NCBI RefSeq assembly: GCF_016595215.1
Contig: NZ_JAENHK010000007.1
Span: 62,001 to 126,000 of the forward strand
Length of the DNA: 64,000 nt
Direction of reading: 5' to 3'
Origin: Chryseobacterium paridis
GTDB lineage: Bacteria > Bacteroidota > Bacteroidia > Flavobacteriales > Weeksellaceae
Within the stretch, counting starts at the first letter, position 1, and each line of letters begins with the position of its first letter. Positions 48,501 through 56,356 of this stretch are shown piece after piece. The notes beneath the pieces are model-generated. The model was not told the origin of the DNA, did not search any database, and saw only the letters and a list, made by a program, of their open reading frames with translations. The position numbers were made by a program, and so were the translations under genes.

Positions 48501-48976
48501 TTGCTGTAACAGAAGCTCCGGAAACAGTGAAGCAGTTCTTAAAACAACGTTTCAGATGGACGTATGGAATTATGCAGATGTTCTGGAAACAGAAACAGAC
48601 CTTCTTAAATCCCAAATACAAAGGATTAGGACTTTGGGCAATGCCGAATATTTTATTATTTCAGTACATTATTCCATTTTTCTCACCTTTCGCTGATGTG
48701 ATTATGTTTTTTGGAATCTTGTTCGGAAACGGAGAAAAGATATTTATTTATTATTTGTTATTCCTTTTAGTAGATGCTTCATTGGCAATTGTTGCTTTTC
48801 TGATGCAAAGGGAGAAATTAATAAATTTATTATATGTAATCCCGCAGCGATTTGGCTATAGATGGCTGATGTATATTGTGTTATTCAGAAGCTTGAGAAA
48901 GGCATTAAAAGGAGAAATGCAGGCCTGGGGATTTCTGAAAAGAACAGGGAATGTAAAAGAGATAACAACTTCTTAA
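45578..48976 (+). CDS. Trifunctional membrane protein: GH18 domain, polysaccharide deacetylase, family 2 glycosyltransferase
   Basis: A 1132-residue protein with a GTG start, the first possible start after an in-frame stop. A transmembrane helix lies near residues 24-43. A GH18-like domain (about 90-430) has the acid motif GINIDFEDM near residue 226. A NodB deacetylase (about 490-690) has LTFDDGPDETY, GNHTFTHENV, RAPYNADSEP and ILLHDAGGDTREET. A hydrophobic segment (708-750) precedes a processive GT2 (about 770-1000) with IIVPAYNEE, DDGSKD, IDADTK, EDCDITVK and QRFRW, then C-terminal helices. The set resembles a PgaB plus PgaC-like fusion, suggesting synthesis, deacetylation and cutting of an N-acetylhexosamine polymer. 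The polymer is unknown. Confidence 0.9.
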   Translation: MENSKQVFQTTNKKRWRNVQWGSRIFIFIGILLFLALALMMKLDRSPKIPFHEDYKTVITAGKPYLQENRISKEYKGFRSFISEKTIRTNLSKIEEAKAERLKNQNRNWTQFPGGIRSAFYVAWDPQSLMSLKRNVKHINLVFPEWFFLDPKTGDLKTNIDPEGYKVIKRTGVAAMPILSNNSDREFRAEGLAKVLNDPSRRTKLIKKLSDECLKFHFKGINIDFEDMNLDSDENLVAFMKELSDTFKQNKLLVTMDIMTDNDDYNIQRLNPYVDYFVLMAYDEYSSSGDAGPISSQKWIEAQTGKILKKTTANKIILGLGAYGYDWSSNPDDNINVSYMQAITKASASKSIMNFDDNTFNLNYSYTDFKNNTHTVFFNDAASIFNTMRFSSEYPLAGTALWRLGSEDSRIWNFYDKDLTFAGLPKLDLKKLENVKGQTMVDYIGDGEVLDVLNTPHDGKISLEIDPKEKIITDENYVTYPSSYEVKKYGAAPQKELVLTFDDGPDETYTPQVLDILSKYHVPAAFFLIGLNAEKNLPLVKRIYREGHEIGNHTFTHENVAKVSPERALLEMKLTRLLFECITGHSTILFRAPYNADSEPTTSEEIIPVALARQQNYLDIGESIDPEDWQPGIKADEIVKRVMDGIKQERGNIILLHDAGGDTREETIKALKILIPTLQKQGYHFTNLASILHKSKNELMPPVPKTKSYYIMQLNLVLATVIYGISHFLVALFTIFIILGIIRLILMAYWAIKERKKEKKLGVFPILENYPKVSIIVPAYNEEVNIISSLHNLLRQSYPNFDVILVDDGSKDLTFEKAKEEFSGHPKMKLFTKANGGKATALNFGISHTDAEYVVCIDADTKLQQDAVKHLVARFLNADPKEKIGAVAGNVKVGNQVNWLTKWQAIEYTTSQNFDRLAYANINAITVIPGAIGAFRRSVIDEVGGYSSDTLAEDCDITVKILKEGYTVANENQAVAVTEAPETVKQFLKQRFRWTYGIMQMFWKQKQTFLNPKYKGLGLWAMPNILLFQYIIPFFSPFADVIMFFGILFGNGEKIFIYYLLFLLVDASLAIVAFLMQREKLINLLYVIPQRFGYRWLMYIVLFRSLRKALKGEMQAWGFLKRTGNVKEITTS

Positions 48977-49017
48977 TATTTGTTTAAATTTGTTTTTGTA
49001 AACGTAACAAATATTAA
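48973..49017 (+). promoter_or_regulatory. -7 element inside a 12-bp inverted repeat before the first M13 gene
   Basis: TTAATATTTGTT (48973-48984) and AACAAATATTAA (49006-49017) are exact complements. Between them lies an exact -7 element TAAATTTG (48985-48992). The left arm overlaps the upstream stop codon. This could be an operator around the promoter, or a weak terminator for the upstream gene. Confidence 0.4.
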
Positions 49018-49051
49018 ATTAAATATACATATTATATAAATTGTTATCATA

Positions 49052-51109
49052 ATGAAAAAACTAACGCTTTCTTTGTTTTTATTAGCGGGAATTTGCTCAC
49101 AAAATATGGTGAGTGCTCAGGCTAAAACAACCAAAACAGTAATGAGTACAACAGATAAAGGTCTAGACCTAAGCTTGATGGACAAATCTGTGCGTCCACA
49201 GGATGATTTTTATAACTACGTGAGTGGAACGTGGATGAAAACAGCCAAAATTCCTTCTGATAAACCAACATGGGGAAGCTTCAATAAATTGGCAGATGAT
49301 ACTGACAATAACTCAATGACGATTTTGAACTCTCTTCTGAAAGATAAATTTGCTGACGGAAGTGAAGGTAAAAAGATTCAGGATCTGTATGCAACGTATA
49401 TGAACATGCAGAAAAGAAATGCAGATGGTATTAAGCCTATTCAGGGCAACCTGACTAAAATCGATGCGATCAAAAATCTTACTGATTTGCAAAACTACCT
49501 TGCTTCTGTAACTAAAGAAGGAGAAAATACTTTGTACGGATGGGGTGTAGATGCAGATCTTAAAGATTCTAAAATGAATGCAATCTATCTTGGAGATGCA
49601 TCTTTAGGTTTGGGAAGAGACTATTATCAGAAAGTAAATGATAAAAATACAGAAGCAATTGCTGAATACCAAAAGTATGTAGCTTCTATGCTAAAAGAAT
49701 TAGGATATAAGAATGCTGATGAAGCTGCAAAAGGAATTGTAGATTATGAAAAAAGTATTGCTAAAACTTATTTGACAAACGAACAGATCCGTGACTCAAA
49801 TCTTCAGTACAACCCTAAAACAATGGCAGAACTTTCTGCTTTGGTAAAAAATGTTGACCTTCCTGCATACCTGAAAAAAGTAGGGGTGAATTCAGACAAG
49901 GTGATCATCGGAGAATTGGGATACTATAAAAACTTTGACCAATTGGTAAGTGCTCAGAATCTTCCGGTTATTAAGGATTATCTGAAATTTCATTTGATCA
50001 ATGGAAGTGCTGCTTATTTGAGCGAAAATCTTGGAAATATGAGATTTGCTTTCTATGGTAAATACCTTAGAGGTCAGCAGGAACAAAGAGCACTTAACAA
50101 AAGAGGATATGAGCTAATCAATGGTTCTTTAGGTGAAGCTTTCGGTAAACTTTATGTTGAAAAATATTTCCCTGCTGAAGCAAAAGCTCAGATGGTTGAA
50201 TTGATCGACTATTTAAAGAAAAGTTTTGTTGTTCACATCAATAACTTAGCGTGGATGTCTTCTACAACAAAGGAAAAAGCATTAAACAAGCTTAATAAAT
50301 TTACTGTAAAAGTTGCTTATCCAGATAAATGGAAAGATTATTCAAAATTAATGATCACTCCGGAATCTAAAGGAGGAACTTTATATCAAAATCTTCAGAA
50401 TGTTGCTGAATGGCAGTATAATAAAGATTTAGCTAAAATCGGAAAAGCTGTTGATAAAACAGAATGGGGAATGACTCCACAAACTGTAAATGCTTACTAT
50501 AACCCGGTAAATAACGAAATCGTATTCCCAGCTGCTATTCTTCAGCCGCCATTCTTCAATCCTAAAGCTGATGCTGCTGTAAACTTCGGTGGAATTGGAG
50601 CGGTTATCGGTCACGAAATGAGCCATGGATTTGATGATTCAGGAGCTCAGTTTGATGCAGATGGAAACCTTGTAGACTGGTGGACTCCGGAAGATAAAAC
50701 AAACTTCGAGAAAGCAACAAAAGCACTTGCTGCTCAGTATGATAAATATGAGCCTGTAAAAGGAACTTTCGTAAACGGAACATTTACAAATGGTGAAAAT
50801 ATTGCAGATTTAGGAGGGGTAAACATTGCTTATGATGCATTACAAATGTATTTAAAAGATAAAGGAAATCCTGGAGTAATCAGCGGATATACACAAGATC
50901 AGAGATTCTTCTTAAGCTGGGCAACTGTTTGGAGAACATTATCTAGTGAGAAGTACATGATCAATCAAGTGAAAACAGATCCACACTCTCCTGGATATTT
51001 CAGAAGTTTTGGACCACTTACGAATGTAGATGCATTCTATAAAGCATTTGATGTAAAACAAGGAGATAAATTATACAAAGCTCCTCAGGACAGAATCAAA
51101 ATCTGGTAG
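49052..51109 (+). CDS. M13 family zinc metalloendopeptidase (PepO-like), copy 1
   Basis: A 685-residue neprilysin-type peptidase with signal peptide MKKLTLSLFLLAGICSQNMVSAQ; the cysteine is not in a clear lipobox. The zinc site is IGHEMSHGFDDSG (HExxH), with the third ligand in NGENIADLGGV (ExxxD). The substrate-binding motif NAYYNPVNNEIVFPAAILQPP and the C-terminal SPGYFRSFGPLTN are present. M13 enzymes cut oligopeptides in the periplasm or at the surface. Copy 2 lies 517 bp downstream and is about equally long with the same motifs. Confidence 0.94.
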   Translation: MKKLTLSLFLLAGICSQNMVSAQAKTTKTVMSTTDKGLDLSLMDKSVRPQDDFYNYVSGTWMKTAKIPSDKPTWGSFNKLADDTDNNSMTILNSLLKDKFADGSEGKKIQDLYATYMNMQKRNADGIKPIQGNLTKIDAIKNLTDLQNYLASVTKEGENTLYGWGVDADLKDSKMNAIYLGDASLGLGRDYYQKVNDKNTEAIAEYQKYVASMLKELGYKNADEAAKGIVDYEKSIAKTYLTNEQIRDSNLQYNPKTMAELSALVKNVDLPAYLKKVGVNSDKVIIGELGYYKNFDQLVSAQNLPVIKDYLKFHLINGSAAYLSENLGNMRFAFYGKYLRGQQEQRALNKRGYELINGSLGEAFGKLYVEKYFPAEAKAQMVELIDYLKKSFVVHINNLAWMSSTTKEKALNKLNKFTVKVAYPDKWKDYSKLMITPESKGGTLYQNLQNVAEWQYNKDLAKIGKAVDKTEWGMTPQTVNAYYNPVNNEIVFPAAILQPPFFNPKADAAVNFGGIGAVIGHEMSHGFDDSGAQFDADGNLVDWWTPEDKTNFEKATKALAAQYDKYEPVKGTFVNGTFTNGENIADLGGVNIAYDALQMYLKDKGNPGVISGYTQDQRFFLSWATVWRTLSSEKYMINQVKTDPHSPGYFRSFGPLTNVDAFYKAFDVKQGDKLYKAPQDRIKIW

Positions 51110-51127
51110 TATTTAATCTAAATATAG

Positions 51128-51155
51128 ACCGCTCAGAAATGGGCGGTTTTTTTTT
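51128..51155 (+). terminator. Rho-independent terminator after M13 copy 1
   Basis: ACCGCTC pairs with GGGCGGT (one G-U pair) around a 6-base loop, followed by nine T. Confidence 0.82.
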
Positions 51156-51159
51156 GTTT

Positions 51160-51335
51160 AGGGGGTAGGTGTTAGGGATTAGGGATTAGGGATTAGGGAT
51201 TAGGTTGCAGGTAGTAGGTAGTAGGTAGTAGGTAGTAGGTAGTAGGTGTTAGGTTGCAGGTAAAAGGTTAGGGTTTTTATAGGTATTAGGTCGCGGGTAG
51301 TAGGTATTAGATGTTAGGTAATGGGTTAAGGTTTT
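51160..51335. repeat. G/T-rich tandem 7-mer repeats with G-quadruplex motif
   Basis: This starts just after the terminator. Four GGG runs (51175, 51182, 51189, 51196) are separated by ATTA, so the plus strand fits the G3-N4 quadruplex pattern. About five copies of GTAGTAG/TAGTAGG and looser GTATTAGG words follow. Units are seven bases long. No coding potential is visible. Confidence 0.85.
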
Positions 51336-51410
51336 TAATAGAAAGAAAAATGATCAAAGTTTTTTGCCTAAACATTATATTGTCCTGCAATAAGTGTCTC
51401 AAATTTCATA

Positions 51411-51540
51411 TTCTATATCCCACAACTCATAACCCCACAACCCACAACCCGAATCTCGAACCTCGAACCTCGTATCTAATAACTCTCAACTTTCCACTTT
51501 CAATTTTCAACTATTAACTCCCAACTCATAACTCATAACT
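51411..51540. repeat. A/C-rich quasi-repeats, complementary in style to the G/T-rich arm
   Basis: Words such as CACAACCCACAACCC, CTCGAACCTCGAAC, AACTCATAACTCATAAC and ACTTTCCACTTTC fill this stretch. They read as reverse complements of the G/T-rich style at 51160-51335, with a unique A+T-rich centre between. It shares an exact 20-mer with 30270-30289. Together these account for the 517-bp gap between the M13 genes. Confidence 0.7.
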
Positions 51541-51585
51541 TTTACCACATTCTCACTTTACTCACTCCCACATTACGAAAATTCG

Positions 51586-51602
51586 TATATTTGGTATGTT
51601 TG
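51586..51602 (+). promoter_or_regulatory. Two overlapping -7 elements of M13 copy 2
   Basis: TATATTTG (51586-51593) and TATGTTTG (51595-51602) are both exact TAnnTTTG matches, 9 bp apart, just ahead of the start codon at 51627. No TTG at canonical spacing. Confidence 0.5.
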
Positions 51603-51626
51603 TGTAAAATCAAAAACGATCTTTTA

Positions 51627-53723
51627 ATGAAAAAGCTAAATATTGGGATACTTGCCTTTTCGGGTATGGTATTTTTAAATTCATGTGGTACTGCAAAAAC
51701 TGCAGAAAAAACTACTAAAACAGAAACTCCGGTGGCAACTACACAACCTGTAAAGGAAGAAGTGAAAGAAGAAGGAATTAATTTATCATATATGGACAAA
51801 AGTGTTCGTCCACAAGATGATTTTTTCAGTTATGTAAACGGAAACTGGGTTAAAACCACTCAAATACCTTCTGATAAAGCAAGTTGGGGATCTTTCAATG
51901 CATTGAGAGAAAATGTAGATGATGCTTCTTTGGATATTTTAAATAAAATCCTATCTGAAAAATATGCGGAAGGATCTGAAGGACAGAAAATTCAGAATTT
52001 ATATGCATCTTTTATGGACATTAGCAAAAGAAATGCAGATGGTCTGGCACCTATAAAAGGAGATTTAGCTAAAATTGATGCGATTAAAAATCTAAATGAC
52101 CTGCAGAAATATCTTTTAGATGCTACCAAGCTTGGAGATAACTCTTTCTATGGATGGAGAGTGGGTGCAGACATGAAAGACTCTAAAATGAATGCGGTTT
52201 ATCTTGGCGGGCCAGATCTTGGTTTGGGAAGAGATTATTATCAAAAAGTAAATGAAGCTAATACAAAAACACTAGGAGAATATACCAGCTATGTTGGAAA
52301 ACTATTCGGAGTATTAGGATATAAAAATTCTACTCAGTCTGCTGAAAATGTAGTAGCTTTTGAAAAGCAATTGGCTAATTATCTTTTAACGTTAGAGCAA
52401 AACAGAGATGCTAATTTAAGATATAATCCAAAAAACGTATCTGAATTGTCCGGATTGGTTAAAAATATTAATCTTGCTAAATATTTAACAGATGCTGGGG
52501 TAAAAACGGACAGAGTAATTGTTGGAGAATTAAAGTATTACCAGAATATGGATCAGTTTCTTACCCAAAAGAACCTTCCTTTGGTTAAAGATTATTTGAA
52601 ATATCATGTGATCAACGGTAATGCAAGTAATCTTGATGAAAACTTAGAGCAGATCCGTTTTGATTTCTATTCAAAATATCTTCAGGGACAAAAAGAACAA
52701 CGTCCTATGAATAAAAGAGGGCTAGGTCTTGTAAATGGAGTTCTTGGTGAAGCTTTTGGGAAATTATATGTTGAAAAATACTTTACTCCTGAAGCAAAAC
52801 AGCAGATGGAAACTTATATCGATTACATCTTAAAGTCATTCAAAACTCATATCAATGAGATGGATTGGATGTCTCCGGAAACAAAAGTAAAAGCTCAGGA
52901 GAAATTATCAAAATTCACAGTAAAAATAGCTTATCCTGATAAGTGGAAAGATTATTCTGCATTGAAAGTAGACTCTCCGACTCAAGGAGCTACGCTATAT
53001 TCTAATTTACAGAATGTGGCAGCTTGGCAATATCAGAGAAGTTTAGAGAAGGTAGGTAAACCAGTTGATAAAACAGAATGGGGAATGACTCCACAAACTG
53101 TAAATGCTTACTATAGCGGTTCTAATAATGAAATCGTTTTCCCGGCAGCAATTCTTCAGCCTCCTTTCTATAATCCGAAAGCGGATGCAGCTGTAAACTT
53201 TGGTGGGATAGGTGCTGTAATTGGTCACGAAATTTCTCATGGTTTTGATGATAGCGGTTCTCGTTTCGATGGAGATGGAAACCTTAATAACTGGTGGACA
53301 GATGCAGATCGTAAAAACTTTGATGCAAAAGTTGGACAGTTAGCTGCACAATACAATGGATATGAGCCTGTAAAAGGAAGTTTTGTAAACGGTAAATTTA
53401 CAAGCGGTGAAAATATTGGTGATTTGGGTGGAGTAGCTGTAGCGTATGATGCATTACAAATGTATCTTAAAGACCATGGAAATCCGGGATTAATCAGCGG
53501 GTTTAATCAGGATCAAAGATTCTTTATGAGCTGGGCTACTGTTTGGAGAACAAAATCTACAGACCAATATATGGTGAATCAGGTGAAGACCGACCCACAC
53601 TCTCCGGGATATTTCAGAGCGTTTGGACCATTGGTAAATCAGGATGCATTTATTAAAGCATTTGACATAAAGCCTGGAGATAAGCTGTACAAAGCACCTC
53701 AGGACAGAATAAAAATTTGGTAA
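51627..53723 (+). CDS. M13 family zinc metalloendopeptidase (PepO-like) lipoprotein, copy 2
   Basis: About 698 residues from MKKLNIGILAFSGMVFLNSC; this copy is a lipoprotein (lipobox LNSC) with a threonine/lysine-rich linker, unlike copy 1. The frame upstream of 51627 lies in the promoter. The zinc site is IGHEISHGFDDSG with GENIGDLGGV, and NAYYSGSNNEIVFPAAILQPP and SPGYFRAFGPLVN are conserved. The two copies share long stretches (for example YMDKSVRPQDDF), so they are a tandem duplication that has diverged in anchoring. A strong terminator follows. Confidence 0.94.
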   Translation: MKKLNIGILAFSGMVFLNSCGTAKTAEKTTKTETPVATTQPVKEEVKEEGINLSYMDKSVRPQDDFFSYVNGNWVKTTQIPSDKASWGSFNALRENVDDASLDILNKILSEKYAEGSEGQKIQNLYASFMDISKRNADGLAPIKGDLAKIDAIKNLNDLQKYLLDATKLGDNSFYGWRVGADMKDSKMNAVYLGGPDLGLGRDYYQKVNEANTKTLGEYTSYVGKLFGVLGYKNSTQSAENVVAFEKQLANYLLTLEQNRDANLRYNPKNVSELSGLVKNINLAKYLTDAGVKTDRVIVGELKYYQNMDQFLTQKNLPLVKDYLKYHVINGNASNLDENLEQIRFDFYSKYLQGQKEQRPMNKRGLGLVNGVLGEAFGKLYVEKYFTPEAKQQMETYIDYILKSFKTHINEMDWMSPETKVKAQEKLSKFTVKIAYPDKWKDYSALKVDSPTQGATLYSNLQNVAAWQYQRSLEKVGKPVDKTEWGMTPQTVNAYYSGSNNEIVFPAAILQPPFYNPKADAAVNFGGIGAVIGHEISHGFDDSGSRFDGDGNLNNWWTDADRKNFDAKVGQLAAQYNGYEPVKGSFVNGKFTSGENIGDLGGVAVAYDALQMYLKDHGNPGLISGFNQDQRFFMSWATVWRTKSTDQYMVNQVKTDPHSPGYFRAFGPLVNQDAFIKAFDIKPGDKLYKAPQDRIKIW

Positions 53724-53746
53724 TAACACCAAAATTGTTAGAAAAG

Positions 53747-53777
53747 AAAAACACATCAGCGATGATGTGTTTTTTTA
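53747..53777 (+). terminator. Rho-independent terminator after M13 copy 2
   Basis: A perfect 12-bp stem (AAAAACACATCA with TGATGTGTTTTT) and GCGA loop are followed by T. Confidence 0.88.
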
Positions 53778-53980
53778 TTTATTTTTCATAGTTTAGTGAA
53801 GTGAAAATGGCATATTCGTATGGCATAAAATACTTATAATTAAATAATTCAAGAAAAATCTTAACAAAATTTTGTATGTTAGAGTTTTTTTTTAAATTTA
53901 AACATTGGATTGGCGAACTATTCGATTCGTCGGGGAAAGTCAATTCTAACCAAAATCAAAAATCTCAAAATAATAATAAT

Positions 53981-54427
53981 ATGGCAATGTTTAATTATGG
54001 TGTTGGCGGAAACGAGATAAAAGTAGACGCTAATGAAGCTATCCAGGAAATACAGGAAAATAAATCACTGATCGTAAGCCAGCTTACAACTGATGAATCT
54101 TATACCCCTGAAATTGTAACAGGATTAAAGACTGTAGATGACGTCTTCAGGCATTTTCAACCTTCTATCAGTGTACAGCATGAAACAGAAGATGGTAGTG
54201 CTGTAGAAGAAGAATTCCGCTTTCAAAATCTTGCGGACTTCACTCCCAAAAGTCTTACTCAGAAATCAGAATATTTGCAGCAACTTAGCATGGAACAAGA
54301 ACAATATAATAAAATTGTGCGTCAGCTAAAAACAAATAAGATTCTGCGTAATATGCTGGAAAACGAACAGACAAGATCTGCTTTTGTGGAAGTATTGAAA
54401 GAAGTGGCACAAGAACTTGAAAAATAA
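53981..54427 (+). CDS. tssB: Type VI secretion sheath small subunit TssB (subtype iii)
   Basis: About 148 residues from MAMFNYGVGGNEIKVDANEA. The frame opens at 53876, but the extra 35 residues are low in complexity (asparagine/glutamine-rich) and precede an A-rich AATAATAATAAT leader, so 53981 is preferred. The protein continues GLKTVDDVFRHFQPSISVQHE, GSAVEEEFRFQNLADF and a C-terminal helix NKILRNMLENEQTRSAF, matching Bacteroidetes TssB. With TssC it forms the contractile sheath. tssC follows after 23 bp. No other T6SS gene is in the window. An 8-bp direct repeat (ATGGCATA at 53807 and 53820) lies in the upstream region. Confidence 0.86.
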   Translation: MAMFNYGVGGNEIKVDANEAIQEIQENKSLIVSQLTTDESYTPEIVTGLKTVDDVFRHFQPSISVQHETEDGSAVEEEFRFQNLADFTPKSLTQKSEYLQQLSMEQEQYNKIVRQLKTNKILRNMLENEQTRSAFVEVLKEVAQELEK

Positions 54428-54450
54428 CCTAAAGACTTTACATTAAAATC

Positions 54451-55812
54451 ATGGATAGTAAATTACAGGCAGCAGAAAACCAACAACAAGGTCAGCAGCA
54501 ACATTCGGGACAACCCAAAGGTAATCCTCTTGCCGAACTCAACAAAATTGGTGGGTTTGGATTTGTAGAATCTGTTGTGGATGGTATCGCCAACATGAAT
54601 CCTACCAGAAAAGCAAGGAAAGAAATATTCCTGAATGATAATAATAAAGGAGACGAAAGAAAAGAATTACTGCAAAAGATCAACCTGTGGGTAAGTCTTT
54701 TAGAAGGTAATGAATCTGCCGATAAAATGGCAGATGTCTGCAAAAATAAAGCACAGCAGGCAGAAAATAGTTTGAAAACAAACTTAAAAAATGCATTGGA
54801 TACGGTTCGCCAGTTGGAAACATCATACAGAACGGTAGCTCAATTCTATAAAAATACAGAACTTGATAAAGTTGATAATGTAAGTATTGTAAATGCAAGC
54901 TTAGATCAGCTTTCAGATTTAGATAATCCTATCTTTATTGATGCGATTGCTGAAGAGTTCAAAAGCTATTACGACCGTTTGGATCTAAGAGATAATTATT
55001 CTCTTTTAGCAATTCCAGGATATTTAGGATCTAATAAAGTAGTTGAAAAATGGGCGAAGATCTGTAACGAAAACAAAGTAATGATGGTTACCGATTTTGC
55101 TAACCTTGATAAACCGGATGACGTTGTAGATTTATTCCATTCTGCAAACCTTACAGGAGGCGAGCTTCACAGAAGTAATGTGATCATGACCTGTAACTGG
55201 CTTGTAGGCCGTGGAAGAGCAGAAGAAGTAGGTGAAGAAGAGAATGTGGAGCTTCCACCTTCCACTTCATTAGCTGGAAAGATCCATAAAACCCTAATGT
55301 CTCAGGTAGCAGCAGGTAAAAAACATGGTAACATCAACGAGGTAGATGCTGTAAAATTCGAATTGAAGAAAAGTGAAATTTCTCAATTGGAAAAAATGGG
55401 ATTGGTACCTATGGTGAATGAGTATGGCAAGATCATGGCTTTCTCTGCAAAAACATTATTTACGGGTGATAATATTGGACTTCAGACTTATTCTGTAGTT
55501 CGTGTATTCGACTATGTAACAAAAGTTTTATTGGATTTCCTAAACAGAAGAGCATTTGAAAACTGGACTGCAAAAAATGAGGACGATCTGAGAAGACAGA
55601 TTGTGACCTTCCTTGATGGAATCAAAGGAGCGGACAAATTGATTGAAAAGTTCAAAATTGTTCGTTTTGAGCAAGATAAAGTAAATAAAGACAGAGTATG
55701 GCTGGACATTCGTTTAACGCCTTATTTTCCTACAAAAAGTTTCGTTATTAAACTGGACGGACATAAAGGGGATGATGGTAACGAATGGGAGTCTCAATAC
55801 ACTCAGGACTAA
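54451..55812 (+). CDS. tssC: Type VI secretion sheath large subunit TssC (subtype iii)
   Basis: A 453-residue sheath protein (the DUF5458 group). A glutamine-rich N-terminus (ENQQQGQQQHSGQ) precedes GGFGFVESVVDGIANMNPT. Diagnostic segments are DNPIFIDAIAEEFKSYYDRL in pieces, YSLLAIPGYLGSNKVVEKW, NLTGGELHRSNVIMTCNWLVGRG in pieces and FDYVTKVLLDFLNRRAFENW. The C-terminus (RLTPYFPTKSFVIKL) is the sheath-domain end. Together with TssB it polymerises around the Hcp tube. A terminator follows, so tssBC forms a closed two-gene unit. Confidence 0.88.
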   Translation: MDSKLQAAENQQQGQQQHSGQPKGNPLAELNKIGGFGFVESVVDGIANMNPTRKARKEIFLNDNNKGDERKELLQKINLWVSLLEGNESADKMADVCKNKAQQAENSLKTNLKNALDTVRQLETSYRTVAQFYKNTELDKVDNVSIVNASLDQLSDLDNPIFIDAIAEEFKSYYDRLDLRDNYSLLAIPGYLGSNKVVEKWAKICNENKVMMVTDFANLDKPDDVVDLFHSANLTGGELHRSNVIMTCNWLVGRGRAEEVGEEENVELPPSTSLAGKIHKTLMSQVAAGKKHGNINEVDAVKFELKKSEISQLEKMGLVPMVNEYGKIMAFSAKTLFTGDNIGLQTYSVVRVFDYVTKVLLDFLNRRAFENWTAKNEDDLRRQIVTFLDGIKGADKLIEKFKIVRFEQDKVNKDRVWLDIRLTPYFPTKSFVIKLDGHKGDDGNEWESQYTQD

Positions 55813-55832
55813 TACCAGTCTGATTTAATAAT

Positions 55833-55866
55833 AAAAACCGATGCAATTTTACATCGGTTTTTTTCT
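55833..55866 (+). terminator. Rho-independent terminator after tssC
   Basis: A perfect 11-bp stem (AAAAACCGATG with CATCGGTTTTT) with an 8-base loop is followed by T. Confidence 0.87.
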
Positions 55867-55876
55867 ACCAATTCAC

Positions 55877-56353
55877 ATGAAAATTAATATGTTTAAATCA
55901 AGGTTTATTTATTGTATACCGATCTTTCTTATATTTTTGATTATTGGCTGTGAAAAGAAATACGAAAGCCCCAATTATTATAAAAAAGATCTTTTTGAAG
56001 ATGAAAGACAGGAAGGGAAGGCTTATATCATGAATAAAAAAGAATGTACTGATGCCAGCGATATGGTTCTAGTAAGTTCTAATGTAAAACTTGTGGATAG
56101 CTCTTCAGGTCGTGGAAAATCGATATTTATCTACCGCCTCACTTCGGGTGTTATCGAAAAGACCACAAGGGACTCTGTGGTTACTTATCCATTTCAGTTT
56201 CTGTCCAATCAAAGATTAAAATTGAAAAAAGATTCCATGTATATCTTCCTCAAAAAGCTGAGTGGATATCGTTTTATAGCAGAAGAGAAAAAGCTCAATT
56301 ATCAATGGCTGAAATCTGCTCCTGTATATGCTGTAGGTACAGAAAGTAAATAG
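55877..56353 (+). CDS. Small lipoprotein of unknown function
   Basis: About 158 residues from MKINMFKSRFIYCIPIFLIFL; the lipobox ends IIGC followed by EKKYESP. The frame upstream of 55877 runs into the tssC terminator, so it is not used. The mature part is charged, with a serine/lysine-rich middle (DSSSGRGKSIFIYRLTSG) and no recognised motif. Subtype-iii type VI loci include a lipoprotein (TssQ), but similarity cannot be shown by eye and a terminator separates this gene from tssC, so that link is weak. The mutY gene follows. Confidence 0.6.
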   Translation: MKINMFKSRFIYCIPIFLIFLIIGCEKKYESPNYYKKDLFEDERQEGKAYIMNKKECTDASDMVLVSSNVKLVDSSSGRGKSIFIYRLTSGVIEKTTRDSVVTYPFQFLSNQRLKLKKDSMYIFLKKLSGYRFIAEEKKLNYQWLKSAPVYAVGTESK

Positions 56354-56356
56354 TTC

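Noticed and set aside
51160..51210. Telomere-type repeat (TTAGGG-like)
   Set aside because: It occurs inside the chromosome between two genes with only four units, so it is a simple repeat with quadruplex potential and not a chromosome end.
55877..56353. TssQ lipoprotein of the type VI system
   Set aside because: Only the lipoprotein nature and the location agree; a terminator separates it from tssC and no family motif is visible.
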